The notes: generated by a model not told the origin, from the sequence alone. 64,000 bases of DNA from Altericroceibacterium spongiae (GCF_003610805.1 NZ_RAPF01000001.1:124001-188000); one strand, 5' to 3'. Positions 44,271-52,925 are shown, counted from the stretch's first letter. Made by a program: numbers and translations.

Positions 44271-45173
44271 ATGGAAAAACTGATCGATTGCCATTTCCAC
44301 ATCTGGGATCTGGACGCGAACTATTACCCCTGGCTGACCGACAATGTGTCGGAAAACGTCACCAAGATCACCGGCGACTACAGCTCGATCCGGCGCAACT
44401 ATCTGGTCGAGGATTTCCGCAAGGATATCGGCGATCTGAACGTGGTTGCCGCCGTGCACGTGCAGGCAGACGCGGACCCGAAGGACTCGGTGAAGGAAAC
44501 GCAATGGCTGCAATCGGTCGCCGACGGTAGCGGCAATGGCATGCCCCAAGGCATCGTCGCGCGCGGCGCACTGAACGCCGATAACGCCGAAGAGATCATT
44601 GAGGCGCATTGCGCGTGCCCCAACATGCGCGGCATGCGGGTGGAGATGCACCCCGGCCTGAATGCTCCGGCAGACTATAATCCGCTGAAGGACGAGAAAT
44701 GGCTTCGCAATTTCGCGCTGCTGCAAAAGCACGACCTTGTTTTCGAAGTGCGTGCCGCATCGCCCGAACAGACCAAGGATGTGATCCAATTGATGCGCGA
44801 CCATCCCGAAACGAATTTCGTCTTCCCGCATCTCGCGCTGTCGATCTGGCGTGACGAGGAAGCGATCGCGGCGTGGAAGCGCAACATCAAGATCTTTGGT
44901 GAACTGCCTAACGCCTACATCAAGCTGTCGGGTTATGGCCTGTTCGGCCTTGGCTGGACGACCGAAATGGTGCGCCCCTATGTCATGGATGTGATCGACG
45001 CGATGGGGCCCGACCAGGTGGTCTGCGGCTCCAACTATCCGGTCGATTCGATGGCGGCGCCCTATTCGCGGATCTGGGAGACGCATTTCCAGCTTCTCGA
45101 CGATGCGGGTATCACGGGTGCGGACCGCGCCAAGATCCTGCATGATAACGGCAAGCGCGTTTACAAGCTGTGA
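44271..45173 (+). CDS. Amidohydrolase-family metal-dependent hydrolase
   Basis: 300-residue TIM-barrel hydrolase of the amidohydrolase-2/PDC-lactonase group: 'LIDCHFHIWDLDANYYPWLT' gives the HxH metal motif (HFH), 'HPETNFVFPHLALSIWRDEE' and the late Asp region 'DQVVCGSNYPVDSMAAPYSR'. Such enzymes open lactones or decarboxylate aromatic/pyrone acids. Located at the end of the thiolase-ligase-citryl-CoA lyase-like series on the same strand. Confidence 0.86.
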   Translation: MEKLIDCHFHIWDLDANYYPWLTDNVSENVTKITGDYSSIRRNYLVEDFRKDIGDLNVVAAVHVQADADPKDSVKETQWLQSVADGSGNGMPQGIVARGALNADNAEEIIEAHCACPNMRGMRVEMHPGLNAPADYNPLKDEKWLRNFALLQKHDLVFEVRAASPEQTKDVIQLMRDHPETNFVFPHLALSIWRDEEAIAAWKRNIKIFGELPNAYIKLSGYGLFGLGWTTEMVRPYVMDVIDAMGPDQVVCGSNYPVDSMAAPYSRIWETHFQLLDDAGITGADRAKILHDNGKRVYKL

Positions 45174-45330
45174 TGGCCCGGCGCGCCGGTGGGGCGGAGC
45201 TTCGCCAACCGGTTTGCGATAATGGATTGTAGGACAAAATAGATGCGGCCGATCATGGCAGGCCAGTCGCCGCGACATGCCGGTTCAGACCCCGAAGCCG
45301 GACCGGAAATCCTGCGCAGGAGGACGCACA

Positions 45331-45776
45331 TTGATTGAATATTATGGTCTGGGCTTCTCGCCCTTCACCTGTCCGGTCAGCTGACGCTCGACATCAAGGG
45401 CGTGGATTACAAAGACCATCGTGCCCACCCGCGAAATGCTGGGTACAGATGCTTTCGGCAAGCTCAGCCCGATACGCAAGGTGCCGATCCTTGTGGTGGA
45501 CGGCACGCCCGTTGCCGAATCCCTGCCTATCTGCGAACTGATCGAGGAGCTTCATCCCGAACCCGCGCTGCTGCCCGGCGATCCCTTGCTGCGGGCAAGG
45601 GCACGCATGCTGGCGAATTTCGCGAACCAGTATATCGCCGTGCCCTCGGTCAAGATGTTCGGCAACCGCCGCGCTGGCGGCGGCGAGGACATCGACAAAG
45701 ACATGCGCGAACTGCTCACCCGCGGCCTTACCGCGCTTGAAACCGCCATTGCAACCGGACCCTACGCCATCGGCGA
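45331..45776 (+). pseudogene. Broken glutathione S-transferase N-terminal part (maleylacetoacetate isomerase-like)
   Basis: Read through two frame changes this is 'MIEYYGLGFSPFTCPV' (start TTG at 45331), then 'QLTLDIKGVDYKDHR', then 'VPTREMLGTDAFGKLSPIRK' and 'VPILVVDGTPVAESLPICEL'. The thioredoxin-like GSH domain of a zeta/MAAI-type GST is recognisable, but frameshifts near 45382 and 45420 cut it, and the helical domain ends abruptly at 'ATGPYAIGDT' where an SDR begins. Confidence 0.72.
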
Positions 45777-46452
45777 CACGTCGGGCATTGGCCTTGCGGT
45801 CGCCAAGGGCGCCATCGCTGAAGGAGCGGAGGCTTTCGTCGGATCCTCGCAGGCCGCCAAGGTCGATCAGGCCAAGGATGAAGCGGGTGAGGGGCTTTCG
45901 GGCGCACTAATCGACGTCACCGACGAAAGCTCGGTCAAGGCATTCTTTGAAAAGGCGGGCAAGTTCGATCACCTCGTCTATACCGCCGGTGACTGGGGCA
46001 ATCGTTCACCCAAGGTGCTGACCGATTATGAACCTGGCGATTTCACCGACCTGCTCAAGGTTCGCTTCAGCGGCGCGGTGATAGTAATCAAGCACGCAAT
46101 TCCGCTGATGAACGAAGGCGGCTCTGTCACACTGACCGGCGGCATGGTCGCGCATCGCCCGCGCAAGGGCGCGCCGCTGACGACAGTGATGGCTGGCACG
46201 ATTGAGAGCTTGGTGCAGGGTCTTGCGATGGATATCGCGCCGCTGCGTACCAATGCAGTGTTTCCCGGCGCCATCGACACGGGCGTGTGGGGCGCCAAGG
46301 CGGCAGAGGAGTTCAAGGGTTTTACCGACCCGCTGCCGATCTCGCGCCTGGGCCAGCCGGAAGAGGTGGCCGAGGCCTATCTTTACCTGATGAAGGGCAG
46401 CTACACGACCGGAACCGTGCTGATGGTTGATGGCGGAAAGGTGCTGGTATGA
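45421..46452 (+). pseudogene. GST-SDR chimeric ORF
   Basis: One open frame joins GST residues ('LLTRGLTALETAIATGPYAI') directly to an SDR beginning in the Rossmann loop ('GIGLAVAKGAIAEGAEAFVG') and running to a complete SDR end ('[16 protein letters not shown]'). The join lies at about 45775. The SDR N-terminal beta strand and first glycines are missing, and the GST part lacks its start in frame, so neither domain is complete. It may be transcribed, but a functional product is doubtful. It could be mistaken for a novel two-domain enzyme by automated annotation. Confidence 0.78.
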
Positions 46453-47005
46453 TAAGCAAATCCGCGCCGGAGAAGGTTCTGAGGGGGAGAGTTGCAGGGA
46501 AAAGGGCGCTAGTGACCGGCGCCGGGCAGGGCATCGGTGCCGCGACGGCATTGATGCTCGCCCGCGAAGGTGCGCAGGTTCTGCTGACGGATATCGATGC
46601 GGCAGCGGCCGAACAGCGTGCCGCGGAGATCAACGCCGAACTGGGTGAGGGCTGAGCCTTCGCGGCCCGCCTCGACGTTACGAGCGAGGACGACTGGATC
46701 GTAGCGCTCGACCTTGCGAAACAGGCGATGGGCGGACTTTCGGTGCTGGTCAATAATGCCGGCATCGTGCTGACCGGTTCGGTCGAGGATTTCGATCTCG
46801 ACGAATGGCGGCGCGGCATGACCGTCAATGTCGATAGCGTGTTCCTCGGCTGCAAGCATGCGATACCCCTGCTGCACGAAAGCCAGCCGGCTTCGATCGT
46901 GAACCTCTCGTCGATCGCGGGCCTTATCGCCTCGGCCAGTTTCGCCAATTACAACGCATCGAAGGGCGCTGTCTGGCTTCTGTCCAAATCGGTCGCTCTC
47001 CATTG
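46449..47005 (+). pseudogene. SDR pseudogene A (nonsense codon plus C-terminal loss)
   Basis: Reads '[20 protein letters not shown]', then TGA at 46653-46655 in the same frame, then 'FAARLDVTSEDDWIVALDLA', 'LVNNAGIVLTGSVED', 'NLSSIAGLIASASFANYNAS' with Y-x-x-x-K ('YNASK'). After 'SKSVALHCA' it is joined to the N-terminal part of another SDR in a shifted frame. One point mutation (likely TGG to TGA) and one deletion join inactivate it. Overlaps the end of the preceding chimera by 4 bp. Confidence 0.8.
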
Positions 47006-47631
47006 CGCGCGGAATCGGCCGCGCCATAGCCGAAACGCTGGCCTTGGGGGGCCAATGTCATGGTCTCCTCGCGCAAGCAGGACGCGTGCAACAAGGCGGC
47101 GGCCGAGATAAATGCGCTTGGCAAGGGAAGTGCCGCCCCTTTCGCTGCCAATGTCGGCAGGCGCGAGGATGTGGAGGCGCTGGTCGGGGAAACGCGGCGC
47201 CGGTTAGGGCCGGTCGACATTCTGATCTGCAATACCGCGACCAATCCCTATTACGGCCCGATGGCGGGGATCAGTGACGAGCAGTTCGAAAAGATCCAGC
47301 GCACGAATGTCATGTCCACCAACTAGCTGGCCGCTCTCGTCGCGCCGGACATGGCAAAGACGGAAGAAGGCAGCATCATCATCGTCTCCTCCATGGGCGG
47401 TTTGCGCGGCTCTGCGACGATCGGTGCCTATAATGTTTCGAAGGCGGCAGACTTTCAGCTCACCCGCAATCTGGCGGGCGCGATGAAATATACGCCGCTC
47501 GGCAGGATCGGCGAGCCCGACGACATCGCCGGAACTGCGGTTTTTCTCGCTTCGAAGGCGGAGCGCTACATCACGGGACAAACGATCGTGGTGGACGGGG
47601 GGCCTGACGGATACCGTTCCCGGGATCTGAA
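47005..47631 (+). pseudogene. SDR pseudogene B (TAG codon, internal deletion, 3' frameshift)
   Basis: Starts mid-Rossmann loop ('GIGRAIAETLAL'), continues 'VMVSSRKQDACNKAAAEINA', hits TAG at 47324-47326, then continues in frame '[20 protein letters not shown]', '[20 protein letters not shown]' and skips about 30 residues to '[20 protein letters not shown]'. A frameshift in a G run at about 47600 spoils the end. Several independent lesions, so non-functional. Confidence 0.8.
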
Positions 47632-47650
47632 AAGGCAAGGAAGAGCCGAC

Positions 47651-48196
47651 CATGACTTTGAAGACGGGCGTGGTGGGAGCCGGCAGGTCGAACTGACGCT
47701 GGCCGCAATCAGGCCGGCGCTCGACCTCGCCGATTTTGCCGACCGCGACATGGTGACCGAAGCGGTGTTCGAGGATGAGGGCGTCTAGCGCGATCTGATC
47801 GCGCGTCTGGAAACAATCGTATCGCCCGATTGCGTGATCGCGTCGAATACCTCGACCATCCCGATTTCCACTCTGGCGGGCGCGTTGCAGGCCGAAGGGC
47901 GGCCCCGCTTCATCGGCACGCATTATTTCTCGCCCGTTTCGCGGATGAAGCTGGTCGAGGAAGGCGTCGCTTCGCCCGAGGATCTGGACATTGCATGCCG
48001 CCTTGGCCTTGGTCATCCCATCGGGCCCTTTGCGCTGATGGATGCGGTGACATCCAGCCTTTGCGTGCAGACGCAGGACATCATGTTCGACGCCTATGGC
48101 GAGCGCTTCCGCCTTCCGCCGCTGCTGAAGCAGAGGGTCGCGGCCGGTTATGGCGGCGGCAAGGGCAAGCCTGGCTGGATCGCGCCGAAGAATTAA
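47651..48196 (+). pseudogene. 3-hydroxyacyl-CoA dehydrogenase pseudogene (internally deleted)
   Basis: Starts like an NAD-dependent dehydrogenase '[12 protein letters not shown]' at 47651, is truncated at once, then resumes '[20 protein letters not shown]', TAG at 47786-47788, '[20 protein letters not shown]', '[14 protein letters not shown]', '[20 protein letters not shown]', then jumps to the C-terminal domain '[20 protein letters not shown]'. The NAD and substrate domains are both incomplete. A beta-oxidation enzyme of the FadB/FadJ dehydrogenase type in its ancestral form. Confidence 0.8.
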
Positions 48197-48399
48197 AGCA
48201 GCGTCGGTCAGGCGATCTTGCGAAGGGTCCGTTGTTTGCCGGGGCGGCCCTTTTCGCATGCAATTGCCTGAATCGCATTTGGTCGCCAAAAGCCCGGCGT
48301 CTCTATTAGGGTTGGGCAAAACATGCCCGAAACGATATGGTCGCGCGATTTTTCCGCCTGTGCGGACGCTGCCTAGGATGCCAAGCCTATCAGCCCCCG

Positions 48400-48561
48400 C
48401 GTGAACGTGTGATCCGCGACGTGCTGCGCGTTAGCTATGAAGGCAGTTTCGTATCCGGCGAACGCCTGACCGAGGCGAAGCTGACTGTCGAAAAGGACGT
48501 CAATGGCGGCCCGGTGCGGGAAGCGCTGAACCGGCTGGCAGCTAGTCATCTGGAACTGTAA
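48400..48561 (+). pseudogene. GntR-family regulator N-terminal fragment
   Basis: 'ERVIRDVLRVSYEGSFVSGE' then 'RLTEAKLTVEKDVNGGPVRE' and 'ALNRLAASHLEL' is the GntR winged-helix domain; the FCD/effector domain is missing and the frame ends at 48561 where an IS21 remnant begins. Confidence 0.6.
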
Positions 48562-48562
48562 T

Positions 48563-48769
48563 TCACTTCATTGATTCAAATCCGTGTGAGGAGATGAAGA
48601 ATGTTAGGTCGGCAGGCTGCCGCGGACCGTATGTCGGCACCTCGACACCGCGTGCAATGTACTTCCGGACCGTCTTCCGATCGACGCCCACCTGCCGGGC
48701 GATCACAGTAACCTTCACGCCTTGGCGATGCAAATCCAGGATCATCATCAATTCTCCAAGCTTCTTCAT
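48563..48769 (-). pseudogene. IS21-family IstA N-terminal remnant
   Basis: Minus strand from ATG 48769: 'MKKLGELMMILDLHRQGVKV' then 'TVIARQVGVDRKTVRKYIAR' and 'GVEVPTYGPRQP', the HTH of IS21 IstA. It stops after ~70 of about 500 residues. A 14-bp inverted repeat with TTTGACCCTGTCCG arms (48814-48850) lies 45 bp upstream of its start, in the expected terminal region. Confidence 0.65.
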
Positions 48770-48813
48770 CGCAGCATTGCTCCCATCAGGATGACTATGC
48801 CGGATGTTTCCAA

Positions 48814-48850
48814 TTTGACCCTGTCCGGGGCGCGCCACGGACAGGGTCAA
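48814..48850. repeat. Perfect 14-bp inverted repeat near the IS21 remnant
   Basis: TTTGACCCTGTCCG at 48814-48827 and CGGACAGGGTCAAA at 48837-48850, separated by 9-10 GC-rich bases. Could be IS end sequence (IS21 elements carry multiple terminal repeats) or a joint of two IS ends. Confidence 0.6.
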
Positions 48851-48894
48851 ACAAACGAAGTGGGGAATTTTTAAATGTCCTTCTGGGGCATTTT

Positions 48895-48995
48895 ACTCCG
48901 CCAGCGACGCGGCGCGACTACAACCACGTCCGGCCCCACTCGAGCCTCGGGAACAAAACCCCGGCGGAGATAGGGGCAGGATCAATCGGCAAACC
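48895..48995 (+). pseudogene. IS3-family transposase C-terminal scrap
   Basis: From 48913 the frame reads 'RDYNHVRPHSSLGNKTPAEI', the conserved end of IS3-group OrfB. Only these ~25 residues remain. It is followed by a perfect hairpin that may be the associated IS end. Confidence 0.6.
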
Positions 48996-49023
48996 GCATT
49001 GGGGGCATACCCCCAATGCGGTT
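48992..49023. terminator. Perfect 14-bp hairpin, IS end or terminator-like
   Basis: AACCGCATTGGGGG / CCCCCAATGCGGTT with loop CATA. No long T-tract. It may be an IS terminus captured with the IS3 scrap. Confidence 0.5.
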
Positions 49024-49251
49024 GTTGCCAGCACGCCCGAGCAAGGGCATCAAAACGGCCCAAGGCTCTACTCGGAGATGGTAGAAACTTCGGGCTCAGA
49101 CCAGCTCAGACCACACCAGTTGGAAGAAATACTCGTTTCGAACGCCTCCTGCCGAACCTTGGTCCTACGGAGAAGCGCGGCAGAATTTGGTCGAGCAAAA
49201 CTTCTAAAGCTTGATTGCTGTCCGGATCAGGCCAGTGTGTTTTCAAGTCGA

Positions 49252-49284
49252 TGTCCTTGGCGCAACGCGGTTGCGCCAAGGACA
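49252..49284 (-). terminator. 15-bp perfect hairpin after the AraC-like gene
   Basis: TGTCCTTGGCGCAAC at 49252-49266, GCG loop, and GTTGCGCCAAGGACA at 49270-49284, 48 bp 3' of the AraC-like stop on its strand. No T-tract visible, so a Rho-independent function is uncertain. Confidence 0.5.
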
Positions 49285-49331
49285 CGGAGACGTGCATTCC
49301 ATTTTGTCGAAACATAGCAGTGTTCAGGCGC

Positions 49332-50306
49332 CTAACCCGACATACATTCAGGTGCCATTTGATCGACATCATAATGCCTTAACTGACGGTATTGAGAGGG
49401 GGGGAGTCCCTTGAGAGACCGAAATTTCCTCGCAAAACTTGGTGGGCTTGGAAGGCCGCATCGTATGCCAATTTCTTGAACTGTCAGATGTCTCTGACTT
49501 TTGGATTCCAGCAAATTTGCAGCGCGTTCAATTCTGATCTTGTTTAACTCACTGCAAAATGTTGTGCCATCCTGAGTAAATAAGCTGTGCAAGTAACCTC
49601 TCGATATGCCGGCTTCGCTTGCCACATTCATGGGTCGAAGATCTTCATCCTGGCAGTTTTCCCACATAATGGAACGAATTCTGCCAAGCAATTTTTGTTG
49701 ATGGGTGGTGGACTTAGTTATTTTTCCGGAAAAGGCTAATTCCAAAAGGTGTAAAGACTGCTCGATAATAAGAGAGTCAGAAATCGGAATTTCATTTTCA
49801 AACTCCAAAGATAGAGCTTGGAGAAAGCTCGAAAATGCCAGGCTCCATGGGGCGTTTCGATCAACTTTTTTTGCAGCCACCTCTTCAGGCCGCGTATGGC
49901 GTGAAAACCAGTCTCTGGGTATGTGCAGGCCAAGGTTTTGAGAGTGCTTGGGAGCGCGGAGCTCATAAGGAGCCCCGTTGTCCATTATGTAATAATCTCC
50001 CGGGCCTATCACGCACTTGCGGCCGTATTGGGCGAACTCCACCTCGCCAGACAACAAATAGATAATTTGAACGGTTGTACAATCATCTTTTGCAAGTGAG
50101 GATGAGCTTCGCCTTAGGCTATGCGGAGGCACATTCGCTTGAAGCATGTTCATAGATAAAATGCTTCGCTTATGCAAAGTCGCGAAAAAATCACCTTCTT
50201 GCTCGCTGTAAATGTCTATATCGATTATTTCGTTTACTCGGTCCTTCCAGGTCTTCAATGAGCCCGATGAATCGATAAAAGCGGAACTGTTATAGTTCTC
50301 GTACAT
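49332..50306 (-). CDS. AraC-family transcriptional regulator
   Basis: 324 residues. N-terminal AraC-binding-like domain ('TVQIIYLLSGEVEFAQYGRK', 'CVIGPGDYYIMDNGAPYELR', 'GLHIPRDWFSRHTRPE') and C-terminal double HTH ('MNVASEAGISRGYLHSLFTQ', 'LTVQEIGIRCGLPSPPSFAR', 'KFRSLKGLPPSQYRQ'). The gene is markedly AT-richer than its neighbours, a sign of separate origin. Likely controls the island's catabolic genes; a decayed relative lies at 34420-34700. Start ATG 50306. Confidence 0.9.
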   Translation of the reverse strand: MYENYNSSAFIDSSGSLKTWKDRVNEIIDIDIYSEQEGDFFATLHKRSILSMNMLQANVPPHSLRRSSSSLAKDDCTTVQIIYLLSGEVEFAQYGRKCVIGPGDYYIMDNGAPYELRAPKHSQNLGLHIPRDWFSRHTRPEEVAAKKVDRNAPWSLAFSSFLQALSLEFENEIPISDSLIIEQSLHLLELAFSGKITKSTTHQQKLLGRIRSIMWENCQDEDLRPMNVASEAGISRGYLHSLFTQDGTTFCSELNKIRIERAANLLESKSQRHLTVQEIGIRCGLPSPPSFARKFRSLKGLPPSQYRQLRHYDVDQMAPECMSG

Positions 50307-50371
50307 ACTTCCTCTCCCACGCGCGCAATGTTTACATTATTGTCAAAATCTGCGCGCTCTCAGCCGATCAC

Positions 50372-50911
50372 CTATTGAACACGTTCAAGGCCCATGGTGA
50401 AAAAGTTGCAGGAATAATCATCGGGTTTGCGAGCGCCAGCGGTATCATGGCCAAACTGCGGTCGCGACCAGTCGCCTTCGGCAGGTACATTCATGAACCA
50501 GTCCAGTACCAGATGGCGGTTCATTACGCGCCACTCTTCCTCGCGCCGTTCAAATATGTCTAGATAACGACCGCAAGCGACCACGTTTAACGGTTCCGCA
50601 TCCTTGGTTAGATGGTACGCGATAACGTAGGTCTCGGTTTTTGCTGAATCGCCGTCAAACTCAAAGAGAGTGTTCCCCAAAAAGTGAGTGGTCCTGTGCA
50701 GCGAGTGTAAAAACGGTGTGGCTTTTTCCAGAAGATCGATTGCTGTCCCGTCGAACATGCCAGCATGTTGATCACAGGCTTCCGGCCAAAAGCACTCCCT
50801 CCACAGATCGTTGTCAACACGGTCACTTGCTCGCGCGATGCGTGCGATGATCTCGCGGATGGCTTCACGGTCGACAAGCTGGGCACTAATTTCTGTAAGT
50901 TTTCTTGCCAT
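50372..50911 (-). CDS. SnoaL-like (nuclear transport factor 2 family) protein 3
   Basis: 179 residues, SnoaL_4-type: 'QLVDREAIREIIARIARASD', 'DNDLWRECFWPEACDQHAGM', 'HRTTHFLGNTLFEFDGDSAK', 'WRVMNRHLVLDWFMN'. The helix-strand order and buried Asp/His resemble small ring-hydroxylating-dioxygenase beta-subunit-like and dehydratase-like folds. Not close to the pair at 38-40 kb. Start 50911 follows GAGGAT. Same strand and 65 bp upstream of the AraC-like gene, possibly one transcript. Confidence 0.8.
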   Translation of the reverse strand: MARKLTEISAQLVDREAIREIIARIARASDRVDNDLWRECFWPEACDQHAGMFDGTAIDLLEKATPFLHSLHRTTHFLGNTLFEFDGDSAKTETYVIAYHLTKDAEPLNVVACGRYLDIFERREEEWRVMNRHLVLDWFMNVPAEGDWSRPQFGHDTAGARKPDDYSCNFFTMGLERVQ

Positions 50912-50967
50912 AATATCCTCTTCCAAAAGAACGTTTCCGACACTGCTGATGCATTCTTGCAATTCTG

Positions 50968-51141
50968 GTCATTCGCGATCCGGGCTTTGCCTCGATCATG
51001 ATGGGCTATGGCTGCATCCTCGGCACTTCTTATGCTGTTTGCGGGTCTATTTCTCCTGCGGTCGTGCAAAGCCAATTCGCTGCTCAGATCATCGGATCAA
51101 CAACCATGATAGGAGGTTTTTGTAGGACAATCAAGGTATGA
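50968..51141 (+). other. Possible membrane-transporter C-terminal scrap
   Basis: An open plus frame reads 'DPGFASIMMGYGCILGTSYA' and 'PAVVQSQFAAQIIGSTTMIG' to a TGA. The hydrophobic pattern recalls a major-facilitator C-terminal helix pair, but the piece is short and starts without a ribosome site. Recorded as tentative only. Confidence 0.2.
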
Positions 51142-51442
51142 CGATTTTGCATGACGGAACTTGAACTGTGGCTCGTCGTATGGCAACGAAAGGTATCCGA
51201 TCGGCGAGGGGAAGTGTTCAACGCAAATGATTTTATAACAAGTGGCCTCAGAAAATAATAGCTAATTACTGTAAAATATTTTGAAAGAAGCCAATCGTTA
51301 TCTTAATCTGGATTATATTAGAATATTGGTAATGAACAGGGTGTCATTAAAAATCACTAAAGATTAAAGGATACTTGTTTTAACTCTGCGCGGGTTCGAT
51401 CTTTAGTTGTAATATATTAAAATATAAAGAAAGGAATGAGTG
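51142..51442. other. AT-rich upstream region of the MDR gene
   Basis: About 300 bases, much AT-richer than the genome (runs such as AATATTTTGAAAG, ATTATATTAGAATATTGG), ending in the AAAGGAA ribosome site. No gene seen. Base composition suggests foreign origin and a likely regulated promoter. Confidence 0.5.
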
Positions 51443-52354
51443 ATGAAGGCAGTAAAGTACTCAGAATATGGAGGCGCTGATGTACTTGAATCTGTGGAGG
51501 TGCCCAAGCCTCATCCCGGGCCGGGGCAGGTGCGGATCGCCGTTCGTGCGGTGGGCGTTAACCCTATCGATACCAAGCAATTTTCAGGGCAATTCCGCGA
51601 TTTCATGCCAGTAGATTTTCCAGCAGGGGTAGGAAAGGAAGCGGCCGGGATCATTGATGAGGTCGGTAAAGGCGTGTCTGGCGTTTCAATCGGTGATGCT
51701 GTTTTCGGTTTAGGCGCAGATACGCTGGCTGAATATGCGATCCTTGATAGCTGGACCCCGATGTCGGACAATATGCCTTTCGAGGTCGCGGGTGGGCTGG
51801 CTGTCGCAGCCGAGACCGCGCTACGCAGCCTCGAAGGGGTTGGCGTCAAGAATCTGGAAACCTTACTCGTAAGTGGTGCCGCAGGTGGTGTCGGTTCCCT
51901 TGTGATCCAACTGGCGTTGCATCGCGGCGTTACAGTTATCGGGACAGCGACCGAACCAAAACACGATTATTTGCGGGACTTGGGGGCTATTCCGACTACT
52001 TATGGGGAGGGGTTGACAGAGCGTGTAAAAGCCCTGGCCAATAACGGCGTCGATGCAGCATTGGATCTCGCGGGTGCTGGGGATATTCCGGAATTTATCG
52101 AGATCGTTGGAAAGCCGTCGCGCGTTCTATCCATATCAGACTTTTCCGCCCCCGAGTTTGGCGCTCAAATTTCCACTCAGCCGATGGACAACCCTGAACG
52201 TGCGCTCGCTGAGGCCGCACGGCTCTATTCGGATGGCGAGTTGAAGCTGCATCTTCAGGAGGTGTTCCCATTCGACAAGGCGCGAGATGCGTTTACGCTG
52301 AGCAGCAAGGGCCATGTCACCGGAAAGCTGGTTATATCGATTAAATCTGCGTAA
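51443..52354 (+). CDS. NADP-dependent quinone oxidoreductase-like MDR protein
   Basis: 303 residues of the zinc-free medium-chain dehydrogenase class: 'GPGQVRIAVRAVGVNPIDTK', 'DFPAGVGKEAAGIIDEVGKG', cofactor site 'LVSGAAGGVGSLVIQLALHR', and C-terminal 'FPFDKARDAFTLSSKGHVTG'. Typical zinc-ligand cysteines are absent. Reduces quinones or enones with NADPH. ATG at 51443 after AAAGGAA; a GTG one codon earlier is less likely. Confidence 0.9.
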   Translation: MKAVKYSEYGGADVLESVEVPKPHPGPGQVRIAVRAVGVNPIDTKQFSGQFRDFMPVDFPAGVGKEAAGIIDEVGKGVSGVSIGDAVFGLGADTLAEYAILDSWTPMSDNMPFEVAGGLAVAAETALRSLEGVGVKNLETLLVSGAAGGVGSLVIQLALHRGVTVIGTATEPKHDYLRDLGAIPTTYGEGLTERVKALANNGVDAALDLAGAGDIPEFIEIVGKPSRVLSISDFSAPEFGAQISTQPMDNPERALAEAARLYSDGELKLHLQEVFPFDKARDAFTLSSKGHVTGKLVISIKSA

Positions 52355-52565
52355 TTTTCGTCGGGATTCATTGCCTAAATAAGTCTGGGTCTCGGCAAGC
52401 AGCGAAGATCGAGCACGAAGCTAGGCTGAGGCCTCTGTCAGGCCTGGTTAGCCACGTTGGACACTCATTCGATAAATCAAGGGCTCGCTCTCTCATCAAT
52501 GGGGTACACAAATAAATTCGATTTTCCATCGGCGCACAAACGGGATCGGGTTTATGATTCGTGCT

Positions 52566-52620
52566 TACGTCGTTGCGGAACGGCGCAGAGCGGAACCCGA
52601 AGAAGTTTCGCAACGACGTA
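52566..52620. repeat. 12-bp inverted repeat with 31-nt spacer
   Basis: TACGTCGTTGCG at 52566-52577 and CGCAACGACGTA at 52609-52620, perfect arms. It lies at the truncated end of the HCDH fragment. Possibly an IS-end scar or a recombination-site pair; it resembles no element that I can name. Confidence 0.55.
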
Positions 52621-52639
52621 TATCATATTCTTTCGGCTT

Positions 52640-52925
52640 TGTTTCAGACTCAACCGCAGTTCTCGAAACGCCAGCTAATGTGGAAATAGGAATCGTCGAA
52701 ATGTTTGAGGCGATGTAGTCGGGCTTTGTCGCCGCGATCAAAGCGTTCAGCACCGGTCTCTTTACATCCATCGCCTCGAACACGACTTCAATGACGAGGT
52801 CACAGTCGGAAAAGCCTCCCAGATCCACGGCGGTCCGGATGCGGGCAAGTGTAGGGGCGGACATCGTCCGCAGCATAGAATCCGCGCGTGGTGCCTTTGT
52901 CGAGCAGGACGCCCAAGCGTGCGAT
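52640..52925 (-). pseudogene. 3-hydroxyacyl-CoA dehydrogenase fragment 2
   Basis: Minus strand: 'ARIRTAVDLGGFSDCDLVIE' then 'VVFEAMDVKRPVLNALIAAT' and '[19 protein letters not shown]', the central Rossmann part of a FadB/FadJ-type dehydrogenase. N- and C-terminal parts are missing; it is joined upstream to a thiolase fragment. The same enzyme type is broken at 47651-48196 (shared '[10 protein letters not shown]'). Confidence 0.72.

Noticed and set aside
46653-46655. In-frame TGA in SDR A as possible selenocysteine or read-through
   Set aside because: SDRs have no selenoprotein forms, no SECIS-like hairpin follows, and the gene has a second disabling join downstream; ordinary nonsense mutation is simpler.
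47324-47788. In-frame TAG codons at 47324 and 47786 as recoding
   Set aside because: Both genes carry further deletions and frameshifts, so they are pseudogenes.
49106-49372. Minus-strand 88-codon ORF after the AraC-like gene
   Set aside because: It contains both arms of the 49252 hairpin in its coding frame and has no family similarity.
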